A stretch of DNA of 64,000 bases from Labilithrix sp. (GTDB lineage: Bacteria > Myxococcota_A > Polyangia > Polyangiales > Polyangiaceae), in NCBI GenBank assembly GCA_019637175.1, contig JAHBWD010000016.1, forward strand, positions 1-64,000, in the 5' to 3' direction. The notes under the pieces were generated by a model that saw only the letters and a program-made list of their open reading frames with translations, was not told where the DNA came from and did not search any database. Below, one piece after another: positions 56,486 to 64,000 of this stretch. The position numbers and the translations under genes were made by a program. Within the stretch, counting starts at the first letter, position 1. Every line of letters starts with the position of its first letter.

Positions 56486-57712
56486 CTATCGCTCAAGTCT
56501 CACGTTCTGTGCCAACTCGGTCACGATCACGTCGTCGTCGCGCCGGGCGCCTCTGATGCTGCCGAGGACGATGGTGCTGCGGGCGCCCGTCTAGCACGAC
56601 GCGAGGGGCATGCACGCCTCGTCAGAATCGGCGGCCCCTCGTCGCCGTATGATCCGACGTATCACCTCCTCCTGCGATTCGACAAAATCGCAGCGATCGT
56701 CGCCCGAGAGCGGCCCGACGTCCTCGAGATCCACTCTCCTTATCTCGCGGCCCTCGGCGCGATGAGGGCCGATCCCGCCCACTTCGGCGTCCGCACCTTC
56801 CAGTGGCACTCCGACTTCATCGATACGTACGCCGGCGTCTTCGAGGGCAAGCTCGCCTCCTCGGAGCGCGCCTCCCTCCGCCCCCTCGCGCGCGTGGTCG
56901 TCCCGGCGACGCGGCCCCTCTGGAGCGTCGTCCGCGGCATCGGGAGGCGCTGCGACGCCACGCTCGTCGCCGCCGCGTGGCAGGTCGAAAAGCTCGCGTC
57001 GCACGGCGTGCCTCGCGTGCACCGCGTTCCCTTCGGCATCGAGCACGACGTGTTTCGGCCCGACGCGCGTTCGTACGAAACGCGGCGCGATCTCCTCGCG
57101 CTCGCCTCTCACAACGCGCGCGACGACGACGCGATGATCCTCGTGGGCGTCGGCCGCTTCGCGATCGAGAAGCGATGGGACGTCGTCATCGACGCCTTCG
57201 CGCGACTGCGCGACGAGGGCCGCGACGTCGTGCTCGTCCTCATCGGCGACGGACCGGAGCGTGAGCGCATGCAGGCGCGCGTCGCCGGAACGGCGGCCGC
57301 GGCCGGACTCGCGATGCCTGGGTTCGTGAAGGATCGCGCGCGGCTCGCGGCGATGCTCGCGAGCGCCGACGCGCTCGTCCACGCCTCCCCTTTCGAGACC
57401 TTCGGCTTGAGCATCGCCGAGGCGATGAGCTGCGGCTTGCCCACGATCGTCCCCGATCGGGGCGGCGCCGCGGAGATGCACGTCCCCGACGCGGGCGCGC
57501 GGTATCGATCCCTCGACGTCGACGCGTGCGCCCGCGCGACGGCGAGCGTGCTCGATCGCCTCGCGCGCGGTGAAGACGTGCGCGCCGCGGCCGCGCGCGC
57601 GGGGCGGCGCCTCCCGAGCGTGCGCCAGCAGTTCGAGGCGCAGGTCGCGCTCTACGAATCGCTCTTGGCGGTTGCGCGCGGCCGACAAAACGCCCACGAT
57701 TCGCGCTCATGA
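56426..57712 (+). CDS. GT4-family glycosyltransferase
   Basis: 428 residues from a GTG at 56426. The N-terminal KILDVTEFYSERGGGVRSHL is a UDP-sugar-type acceptor loop of GT4 enzymes, and the donor side has VGVGRFAIEKRWDVVIDA and ASPFETFGLSIAEAMSCGLP (E-x7-E). With the divergent partner it probably builds a surface glycan (inference). Its stop overlaps the next ATG by four bases. Confidence 0.92.
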   Translation: MKILDVTEFYSERGGGVRSHLSLKSHVLCQLGHDHVVVAPGASDAAEDDGAAGARLARREGHARLVRIGGPSSPYDPTYHLLLRFDKIAAIVARERPDVLEIHSPYLAALGAMRADPAHFGVRTFQWHSDFIDTYAGVFEGKLASSERASLRPLARVVVPATRPLWSVVRGIGRRCDATLVAAAWQVEKLASHGVPRVHRVPFGIEHDVFRPDARSYETRRDLLALASHNARDDDAMILVGVGRFAIEKRWDVVIDAFARLRDEGRDVVLVLIGDGPERERMQARVAGTAAAAGLAMPGFVKDRARLAAMLASADALVHASPFETFGLSIAEAMSCGLPTIVPDRGGAAEMHVPDAGARYRSLDVDACARATASVLDRLARGEDVRAAAARAGRRLPSVRQQFEAQVALYESLLAVARGRQNAHDSRS

Positions 57713-58440
57713 AGAACTCGCTCGTCATCGGCTGCGCGCTCGGCACCCTCCTCTTCGCGTCGGCGTCCCACGCGACGATGCGTCAGTTCACGGCCGTCCT
57801 CAGCGGCGCCAACGAGACGCCACCGGTCACGACCACCGCGACCGGAACGGCGACGATCACGATCGACGACACGAACGGCAAGGTCACGGGCTCGGTGACG
57901 TTCACCGGCATCCACGACATGAGCGGTGCGGTGACGACGAGCGCCGACGCCGCGCACATCCACTCGGGCGCCGCGGGCGTCTCGGGCGGCGTGATCCTCG
58001 GGCTCGGCAACGCGGTGACGAGCCCGATCGCCGTCGACGGGACGATCCCGCCGGGCGAGGTCGGAAACTTCCTCATGGGCAAGACGTACGTGAACGTGCA
58101 CTCCGGTCAGCACGGCACCGGCGAGGTCCGCGGACAGCTCGTCGAGGTCTCCGCCGACGGAGGTTCGAGCGGCTCGTCGGGCAGCTCGGGCTCGAGCTCG
58201 GGATCGTCCGGCAGCTCGGGATCGTCCGGCAGCTCGGGATCGTCCGGCAGCTCGGGATCGTCCGGCAGCAACGGCGCGACGACGACGCGACCCGACGCGG
58301 GCGACACCGACACGACCGCGTCCGCCGACGACGGCGGATGCTCGACGACGGGCGCCGAGTCTTCGGGAGCGAGCCTCGCGCTCGCGGCGCTCGCGGGCAT
58401 CGCGGTCGCGACGATCATGCGCTCGCGCCGCAAGCGCTGA
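57709..58440 (+). CDS. Secreted CHRD-domain protein with MYXO-CTERM-like tail
   Basis: 243 residues. Signal peptide (LVIGCALGTLLFASASHA), then a CHRD domain at about 24-145 (FTAVLSGANETPPVTTTATG, AHIHSGAAGVSGGVI, YVNVHSGQHGTGEVRGQL). A GSS repeat linker follows, and the end has GGCSTTGAESS, a hydrophobic stretch (LALAALAGIAVATIM) and RSRRKR, a MYXO-CTERM-like anchor. The start overlaps the glycosyltransferase stop. Confidence 0.88.
   Translation: MKNSLVIGCALGTLLFASASHATMRQFTAVLSGANETPPVTTTATGTATITIDDTNGKVTGSVTFTGIHDMSGAVTTSADAAHIHSGAAGVSGGVILGLGNAVTSPIAVDGTIPPGEVGNFLMGKTYVNVHSGQHGTGEVRGQLVEVSADGGSSGSSGSSGSSSGSSGSSGSSGSSGSSGSSGSSGSNGATTTRPDAGDTDTTASADDGGCSTTGAESSGASLALAALAGIAVATIMRSRRKR
58201..58269 (+). 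repeat. 18-bp tandem repeat, 3.8 copies, encoding GSSGSS
   Basis: Units of GGATCGTCCGGCAGCTCG at 58201, 58219, 58237 and 58255 (last cut after 15 bases) inside the CHRD gene. Perfect units suggest recent expansion. Confidence 0.9.
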
Positions 58441-58445
58441 GTCGC

Positions 58446-59474
58446 TCAGCCGTCGCCGAGCTTCTTCACCACGGCCACGAGCCCGCGCGTCACGTGCGCG
58501 AGGCGCGCGTAGTCGAGCGTGTCGGGGCGATCGCTCGCGCGGTGATAGTGCGGATTCCGGAACGGCGCGGTGTCGGTGACCATCACGCCGGGATAGCCGA
58601 CCTGCCAGAACGACCACTGATCGCTCCAGCCGACGCCGGTGACGAACGACGGCAGCGCCGCGCCTTCGGAGGGAAACCGCGCGGCGCCGCGGAACGTGCC
58701 GATCGCCTCGCGAACCAAGCTGCGCGATCCGAGGTTGCCCACGAAGCCGACGAAGTCTCCGCGATCGGGGTAGAACGCGCTCACGATGGGCGGATACTTC
58801 TGCGAGCCCGGCTCGTCGCGGTAGTAGCCGAGCGTCTCGAGGCTGAGCATCGCGACGACATCGTCGCCGCGCGCCTTGCATGCCTGGGCGTAGACGAGGC
58901 TCCCCATCGTCGGGTTCCAGAAGAACGGCGGCTCCTCGTTGACGAACGCGACGAAGCGGAGCGTCCGACGAGGCGTCGTGCCCGAGAGCGCGCGCGCGAT
59001 CGCGAGGAGCGCCGCGACGCCGCTCGCGTTGTCGTCTGCGCCCGGCGCGCCCGCGGCCGAGTCGTAGTGCGCGCCGACGACCACGATCTCCCTCGCGCGA
59101 TCGCCGCCCGCGAGCGTCGCCTGGAGGTTCTCGACCTCGGCCCCCTCCGACGCGTACGGCAGGTGCTCGACCACGTACCCGGATTGCTGGAGCGCGAGCG
59201 CGATCGTCGAGGCCGCGCGCTCGAGCGTGCCCGGCGCCCGCTGGCTGCGCTCCGGGCTCTCGCCCGCGAGGAGCGTCACCGACGCGCGAAGATCGCGCGC
59301 GAGGCGCTCGCCGTCGGCGTCGAGCGCGGGCGGCGGGCCTCGCCAGCTCTCCCCGGGCATCGACGTCGTGAAGACGACGAAGAGCGCGAGGGCCGCGACC
59401 AGCGACGGATACACGACGAGCCGGACCTTCGTCCGCCGGGACCGCCTGCGCCACCAAGCCCGCACGGCCGGCAT
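58446..59474 (-). CDS. M28-family aminopeptidase, membrane anchored
   Basis: 342 residues from the ATG at 59474 (others at 59477 and 59537). One N-terminal membrane helix (VYPSLVAALALFVVFTT) precedes a periplasmic peptidase domain. Zinc ligands of M28 are recognisable in VVVGAHYDSAAGAPGADDNA, VNEEPPFF (with adjacent catalytic Glu) and SLETLGYY, and the last His in NPHYHRASDRPDTLDY. Converges on the CHRD gene with a 5-base gap. Confidence 0.88.
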   Translation of the reverse strand: MPAVRAWWRRRSRRTKVRLVVYPSLVAALALFVVFTTSMPGESWRGPPPALDADGERLARDLRASVTLLAGESPERSQRAPGTLERAASTIALALQQSGYVVEHLPYASEGAEVENLQATLAGGDRAREIVVVGAHYDSAAGAPGADDNASGVAALLAIARALSGTTPRRTLRFVAFVNEEPPFFWNPTMGSLVYAQACKARGDDVVAMLSLETLGYYRDEPGSQKYPPIVSAFYPDRGDFVGFVGNLGSRSLVREAIGTFRGAARFPSEGAALPSFVTGVGWSDQWSFWQVGYPGVMVTDTAPFRNPHYHRASDRPDTLDYARLAHVTRGLVAVVKKLGDG

Positions 59475-59539
59475 CATAGGCGCCTGTCGCGCGCGCGTCT
59501 CATCTGCGCGTCCCATCTGTGCTAGGAAGTCCGCCACCC

Positions 59540-60646
59540 ATGGCCAACAACCTCGTCGAAAACCTGGGCAAGGAGCTCGAGCAGATCGATCGCGAGTACG
59601 CGACGGACTTCGCGGGCCACTCGCGTCTGACCCGCGACCTCGCGCAGATGGAACGGATGATCAAGCGCACGGAGTCGGTGCTCAAGAGCGTCGATCAGAT
59701 CCCGGCCGCGGCCCAAGGCCCCGAGCTCACGCGCCTCCGCGACGCCGCCTCGCAGAGCCTCGACGTCTACAAGCAAGAGCGCGCCGCGATCGCGCGCGCG
59801 CAGGAGGTCGGGCCGACGTTCGAGCAGTTCTCGATGGAGGCGACCAACGCGAACTTCGTCTTCGCGCGCTACATGCGCCACTTCGCGGGCAAGGATCGCT
59901 CGACGCGCGACGTGGCGCTCCTCGGCGAGCTCGTCGAAGAGCTCAGGCAGATCGACAAGCGCATGACCGCGCTCCTCGAAGAGAAGGCCTCGCTCGACTT
60001 CGAGAGGGATCGCGCGATCGTCCGCGCGAACCTCGCGCAGTATCAAGACGAGATCGAGCTGGTCGAGCAGGCGCAGCGCGAAGGCTCGCCCGACGATCGC
60101 GCGAGCATCCTGGCGACGGTCGCGAACTCGCAGTTCGCGATTTACCAGGGTCACTTCGCGGGCGAGCCGCGCATCTCCCGCCGGCCCGCGCTCTTGATGC
60201 GCGTCGTGGCGACGCTCAAGAAGGCGCGCGAGCAGATGATCGCGCTCCGCGACGGCGGGCTCGAGGCCGAGTTCAACACGAAGAACATCGGCGTCATCGA
60301 CGACCGGCTGGCGGTCTACGAGAAGGAGCTCGGCGAGGTCCGCAAGGTCCGCCAGGCCACGCCGATGACCGACATCATGGCGGAGCTCGGCGGCGCGGCG
60401 AACAAGCTGTTCGACGAGTACCGCGCCAACTTCGCCGACAAGCCGCGCACCCAGGCCGACGCCGGGCGCCTCGCCAACATCTGCGACAAGCTCGGCGAGA
60501 TCCGCCGCCAGATGGCCGAGCTCGCGTGGGCCGAAGAGAGCGAGATGAACGCGAAGAACCTCGAGATCGTCACCGAGCAGCTCGTGATGTTCGAGAGCGA
60601 GCTCGAGGCGGTCACCCGCGCGCAAGCGTCGCAGCAGCAGCGCTGA
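59540..60646 (+). CDS. Helical protein with four FAGK-type repeats
   Basis: 368 residues, no signal or membrane segment. I do not recognise the family. It is nearly all helical, with four related elements (FAGHSRLTRDL, FAGKDRSTRDV, FAGEPRISRRP, FADKPRTQADA) each followed by a helix of pattern L-x6-L-x-x-I/A-x4-M. The spacing is about 85-110 residues, suggesting internal duplication. Probably a structural or scaffolding coiled-coil protein. The next gene starts 3 bases downstream, so they likely form an operon. Confidence 0.75.
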   Translation: MANNLVENLGKELEQIDREYATDFAGHSRLTRDLAQMERMIKRTESVLKSVDQIPAAAQGPELTRLRDAASQSLDVYKQERAAIARAQEVGPTFEQFSMEATNANFVFARYMRHFAGKDRSTRDVALLGELVEELRQIDKRMTALLEEKASLDFERDRAIVRANLAQYQDEIELVEQAQREGSPDDRASILATVANSQFAIYQGHFAGEPRISRRPALLMRVVATLKKAREQMIALRDGGLEAEFNTKNIGVIDDRLAVYEKELGEVRKVRQATPMTDIMAELGGAANKLFDEYRANFADKPRTQADAGRLANICDKLGEIRRQMAELAWAEESEMNAKNLEIVTEQLVMFESELEAVTRAQASQQQR

Positions 60647-60648
60647 GC

Positions 60649-61389
60649 GTGGCCGTCCACGTCTCGATCCACGACGTCTCGCCCGCGTGGGAGCGCGAGG
60701 TCGAGACCGCGCTCGAGATGACGCACGCCGCGGGCGTCCGCCCGGCGCTCCTCGTCGTGCCCGACTTCCACGGGCGCGCGCCGCTGCTCGCGCACCCTGC
60801 GTTCTGCGAGCGGCTCCGGCGCCTCGAAGCCGAAGGCCACGAGATCTACCTTCACGGCTACTACCACCGCGCCGGGGCTTCCCCTCCGCGCGACGGCGGC
60901 TCGAGCCTTCGCGATCGCGCCGCGTGGCTCTTCGCGCAGAAGGTCGTGTCCGGCGGAGAGGCCGAGCTCAGCGACGTGAGCCGTGATGAAGCGCGCAAGC
61001 GAATGGACGACGGAGAGCGTGTCCTGCGTGAAGCAGGCCTCACCGTCCGCGGCTACGTCGCACCTGCGTGGTCGATGCCGCGGTGGGTGCTTCCGCTCCT
61101 GGCGGAACGCGGCTACGCCTTCACCGAAGATCACACGCGCGTCTACGACCCCAGAGGAGGGCGATCGCGCGCGAGCCTCGTCCTCAACTACGCGAGCCGC
61201 ACGCCCGCGCGCCTGCTCTCGAGCGTCGCGTTCTGCCGGCTCGCGCGCCCCGCGCGCCGGCTCGTTCCGGCGCGGATCGCGATCCATCCGGCCGACATGC
61301 GCGTGGCGCTGTTGAGAAGCGAGACCGCATCGCTCCTCGCGTGGGCGCGCGGCGATTTCGTCGACGCGGGAAGCGCCCTTCTTTCGTAG
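60649..61389 (+). CDS. Polysaccharide-deacetylase-like protein (DUF2334)
   Basis: 246 residues from a GTG at 60649. The N-terminus VHVSIHDVSPAW carries the Asp of the NodB-fold metal site, and HGYYHR supplies the His pair. This matches the DUF2334 group of deacetylase-like proteins. No signal peptide, so the substrate would be cytoplasmic. Follows the repeat-protein gene by 3 bases. Confidence 0.85.
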   Translation: MAVHVSIHDVSPAWEREVETALEMTHAAGVRPALLVVPDFHGRAPLLAHPAFCERLRRLEAEGHEIYLHGYYHRAGASPPRDGGSSLRDRAAWLFAQKVVSGGEAELSDVSRDEARKRMDDGERVLREAGLTVRGYVAPAWSMPRWVLPLLAERGYAFTEDHTRVYDPRGGRSRASLVLNYASRTPARLLSSVAFCRLARPARRLVPARIAIHPADMRVALLRSETASLLAWARGDFVDAGSALLS

Positions 61390-61443
61390 CGAGCCCGGCC
61401 CGCGCCCCTTCTCGACGCGCCATCGTGATGGTATGTCGCGACG

Positions 61444-62532
61444 ATGCCCGTGGCCGACCCCGCCGCCCTCCTCCGGCGACTCGTCGATTCCAGCGCGAGG
61501 GTGCGCTCGGCCGCGTCGAAGGAAGAGGCCCTCGAGACGATCGCCGAAGAGGCGCGCGTCGTCGCGGGCGCGCGGCACGCGTGGGCCGGCGAGACGCACG
61601 GCAGCCTCGTCACCAACGTCCATGCGGCGAGCGCCGAGGGCGTCCCTCCGGTCGACCCTCCCGCGCTCGCGTCGCTCGTCACCGCGACGCGCCCGGTCGT
61701 CCGCGGCGCGGGCATCATCGCCGCGCCGCTGCTCAGCGCGTCGGGCGCGCCGGAGGGCCTCCTCGCGATCTCGGCCGACGCCACGACGCCCGAACCGCTC
61801 CTCGAGCTCGTGATCGCCGAGCTCGCGGTCGTCGCGGGCCTCGCGCTCGAGAGCGCGGGCCTCCGCGAGCGCGCCGCCGCGACTGCGCGGTCGCGCGAGT
61901 CGCTCCTCGCGGCGATCTCCCACGATCTCCGCAACCCCCTCAACACGTTCGCGATGAGCGCAGGCCTCCTGCGCGACGACCTCGAGCGAAACGAGGTCGA
62001 CCCGGCGCGCGCCACCGGCCTCGTGCAGCGAATGGATCGCGCGACGCATCGCATGCAGGCGCTCATCGAAGATCTCCTCGAAGCGAGCCGCATCGACGCG
62101 CGTCGGATCGATCTCGCGATACGCGAGGAGCGCGCCGCCCAGATCGTCAAAGACGCCGCGTCCACCGGCGGCGCGCCCGCCACCGAGAAGGGCGCGGCCG
62201 TCAACTGCGATTCGATCGACGAGGAGGCGCGCGTCCTCGCCGATCGCGGCCGCACGGTGCAGCTCCTCGCGAAGACGATCGCCTACGCCGCGCGCGCCAC
62301 CGGCGACGGCGGCCTCATCCGTCTGTCGGTCTCGCGGCAGGGCGACACCGTGGTCTTCACGACGCGCGCCGCCGGGCCCGGCTCCGTCTCGCTGGCCTCG
62401 CACGACGAGGGCCGGGGCGGCCTCGCGCTCTTGATCGCTACCGGCCTCGCCGAGATCCAGCGCGGCACCCTCCGCATCGAAGGCACCGACGGCCTCGCGA
62501 TCAAGGTCACGCTCCCGGCTGCGCCGACCTGA
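61444..62532 (+). CDS. GAF-histidine kinase with degenerate ATPase domain
   Basis: 362 residues. A GAF-like region at about 20-150 is followed by HisKA with H159 in AAISHDLRNPLN and a dimerisation helix (QRMDRATHRMQALIEDLLEA). The HATPase part lacks the usual Asn of the N box (LLAKTIAYAARAT) and has AAGPGSVSLAS and GRGGLALLIATGL in place of the G boxes. It probably cannot hydrolyse ATP normally and may serve as a phosphotransfer or regulatory protein. Confidence 0.85.
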   Translation: MPVADPAALLRRLVDSSARVRSAASKEEALETIAEEARVVAGARHAWAGETHGSLVTNVHAASAEGVPPVDPPALASLVTATRPVVRGAGIIAAPLLSASGAPEGLLAISADATTPEPLLELVIAELAVVAGLALESAGLRERAAATARSRESLLAAISHDLRNPLNTFAMSAGLLRDDLERNEVDPARATGLVQRMDRATHRMQALIEDLLEASRIDARRIDLAIREERAAQIVKDAASTGGAPATEKGAAVNCDSIDEEARVLADRGRTVQLLAKTIAYAARATGDGGLIRLSVSRQGDTVVFTTRAAGPGSVSLASHDEGRGGLALLIATGLAEIQRGTLRIEGTDGLAIKVTLPAAPT

Positions 62533-64000
62533 CGCTGCTCGGCGCGCGCGCGAGCAGCCGCCCGACGACCGAGCCGAGCATGCCCGGCTGCACCGGCTTG
62601 GCGACGTGCGCGTCGAAGCCCGCGGCGATCGCCTTCGCCGCGTCTTGGCGCGACGCATACGCGGTGAGCGCGATCGCGGGGATCTTGCGCACGATGGGGC
62701 GCGCGCGGATCGACTTGATGAGCTCCATGCCGTCGAGATCCGGTAGTCCGATGTCGGAGACCACGATGTCGGGCCGCTCCGCCTCGAGCACGTCGAGCGC
62801 CGCCGCGGCCGTCACCACCGACGTGACGCGCGCACCGTAGCGCTCGAGGATCGTCGTGATGAGCTCGTTGCCGTCGGGATCGTCCTCGACGACGAGCGCG
62901 TGCACGCCTCCGAGCTCGTGACCCCCGATGGGAGGCCACGAGCTGCGGTTCGCGCCGTCGTGCTCCGGCGTCGCGCCCGCCTCGAGGGGGAGGCGCACGG
63001 TGAAGCGCGCTCCCTTGGCGGTCCCTTCGCTCGCCGCGCTCGCCGTTCCGCCGTGCAGCTCGACGAGATGCTTGACGATCGCGAGCCCGAGGCCGAGGCC
63101 GCGCGTCTTGGCGTTCTCCGCCTGGCGAAAGCGCTCGAACACGTGGGGCAGGAGCTCCGCCGCGATGCCCTCTCCCGAATCCTCGACGACGATCTCTCCG
63201 TCGCCGCTCTCGTCCTTCGCGACGCGCACGACGATGCGACCGCCGCTCGGCGTGAACTTGATCGCGTTCGACAAGAGGTTGCCGATGACCTGACGCAGGC
63301 GAACCGCATCGCCGCGGACGCATCCCACGCGATCGAGCGACATGTCGAGCCCGATGTGCTTGGCCGTGCATTGCGGGCGCGCCGCCTCGATGGCCGACTC
63401 GACGACCGACGCGAGGCCGACGAGCGAAGACTCGAGGTTCAGCGTGCCGGTCACGATGCGCGAGACGTCGAGCAGGTCGGCGACGAGGCGGCTCAGCGCC
63501 AGCGCGTTGCGGTCGATCGTCTCGATGGCGTGTCCGAGCTCGCCTCCGCCGAGCTGGCCGTTCTTCATCATGTCGGTCCAGCCCACGATCGCGTTGAGCG
63601 GCGTTCGCAGCTCGTGCGAGAGCGTCGCGAGGAAGACGTCCTTGCTCCGGTTGGCCTGCTCCAGCTCCACGCGCCGCCGCTCGGTCATCTCGTGCAAGTG
63701 CGCGTTGTCGATGGCGATCGCGATGCGCCGCGCGAGGTCTTCGGCGACGACGACGTCGTCTGCGACGTACGTGGATCGCGGCTCCGTGCGCGCGAGCGTG
63801 ATCGTTCCCAAGGCGCGGCCTCGCGACAGCAGCGGGAGACACATGTAGGCCGACACGCCGAGCTCATGGAGGAGGCTCGCGTGATCGGCCGTGCGCGGAG
63901 AGCGCGTCTCCGCGAGCTCCCCACCGACGTCGAGGTGGATCTCGGGCCGCCCCGAGTAGGCGACGGTCGACGGCCCCAGATCGAAGCGGGGATCGTCGAA
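62507..64000 (-). CDS. Hybrid histidine kinase (GAF-HisKA-HATPase-receiver), N-terminus beyond window
   Basis: The frame is open to the right window edge, so the N-terminus is not seen. From the visible start: the end of a GAF domain (AYMCLPLLSRGRALGTITLA), HisKA with H box LSHELRTPLNAIVGW, HATPase with N box LLSNAIKFTP, G1 DSGEGI, G2 RGLGLGLAIVKHL, and a C-terminal receiver (ALVVEDDPDGNE, acceptor Asp in VVSDIGLPDLDG). It ends 26 bases inside the convergent kinase gene, sharing no promoter with it. Confidence 0.94.
   Translation of the reverse strand, partial: FDDPRFDLGPSTVAYSGRPEIHLDVGGELAETRSPRTADHASLLHELGVSAYMCLPLLSRGRALGTITLARTEPRSTYVADDVVVAEDLARRIAIAIDNAHLHEMTERRRVELEQANRSKDVFLATLSHELRTPLNAIVGWTDMMKNGQLGGGELGHAIETIDRNALALSRLVADLLDVSRIVTGTLNLESSLVGLASVVESAIEAARPQCTAKHIGLDMSLDRVGCVRGDAVRLRQVIGNLLSNAIKFTPSGGRIVVRVAKDESGDGEIVVEDSGEGIAAELLPHVFERFRQAENAKTRGLGLGLAIVKHLVELHGGTASAASEGTAKGARFTVRLPLEAGATPEHDGANRSSWPPIGGHELGGVHALVVEDDPDGNELITTILERYGARVTSVVTAAAALDVLEAERPDIVVSDIGLPDLDGMELIKSIRARPIVRKIPAIALTAYASRQDAAKAIAAGFDAHVAKPVQPGMLGSVVGRLLARAPSSVRSAQPGA

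Noticed and set aside
60316..62658. 780-codon minus-strand ORF opposite deacetylase and kinase genes
   Set aside because: Low-complexity Arg/Glu/Asp shadow; the plus genes are well supported.

Overview
The window is about 70% GC and densely packed. It codes on both strands with strong G/C bias at third codon positions. It looks like chromosomal DNA of a myxobacterium-type bacterium (Myxococcota, probably Polyangiales-like). The reasons are a complete lower mevalonate pathway, short Cys-TM-Arg tails of the MYXO-CTERM kind on two secreted proteins, a eukaryotic-type Ser/Thr kinase, many hybrid histidine kinases, a sigma-54 activator, and a dense set of von Willebrand/MoxR genes. The taxonomic call is an inference from gene content, not from a marker gene. 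No rRNA, CRISPR array or complete insertion sequence was seen.

Layout. 1-909: a truncated gene resembling a rolling-circle replication initiator, a small unknown ORF, and tRNA-Leu(GAG); this may be the edge of an integrated element. 1019-5087: hybrid histidine kinase, an SDR/metal-dependent hydrolase pair with a divergent TetR and two operator-like palindromes, and a small lipoprotein. 5115-11727: isoprenoid block, in which a tightly overlapping minus-strand operon runs prenyl synthase, mevalonate kinase, mevalonate-diphosphate decarboxylase, phosphomevalonate kinase, HMG-CoA reductase, with type 2 IPP isomerase divergent. The HMG-CoA reductase is split by an apparent 1-bp frameshift. 11774-16787: receiver protein, TrpF, MarR regulator, glutamate-cysteine ligase, a PH-like membrane protein and a protease-like/beta-barrel protein with a second apparent frameshift near its end. 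16793-25774: five-gene MoxR / DUF58 / BatA / vWA / coiled-coil operon. 26043-34428: two translationally coupled runs, Nudix-NAD kinase and RNase D-LpxB-glycosyltransferase, with a KAS III, a secreted protein and a matrixin-like protease whose start lies in a palindromic repeat.

34291-41734 holds small membrane and four-helix-bundle genes with hexamer repeats, a TetR/SDR pair sharing an operator-like palindrome, BioB, a GAF/sigma-54 activator, an MBL-fold hydrolase and signalling genes. 41731-51236 holds a two-component pair, a three-gene membrane operon, PilT, a lipoprotein, ThiC behind a beta-propeller protein, a TPR/winged-helix regulator and a class III nucleotidyl cyclase. 51244-64000 holds a Ser/Thr kinase-PEGA-FGE-like operon, two divergent GT4 glycosyltransferases with overlapping 5' ends, a CHRD protein, an M28 peptidase, a four-repeat coiled-coil protein, a polysaccharide-deacetylase-like protein and two histidine kinases, the last running off the right edge.

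I did not find a clearly new multi-gene system. The points most worth a second look are three apparent frameshifts at GC or A runs, the possible integrated element at tRNA-Leu, the palindrome that supplies the start of a secreted protease, and a histidine kinase with a degenerate ATPase domain.
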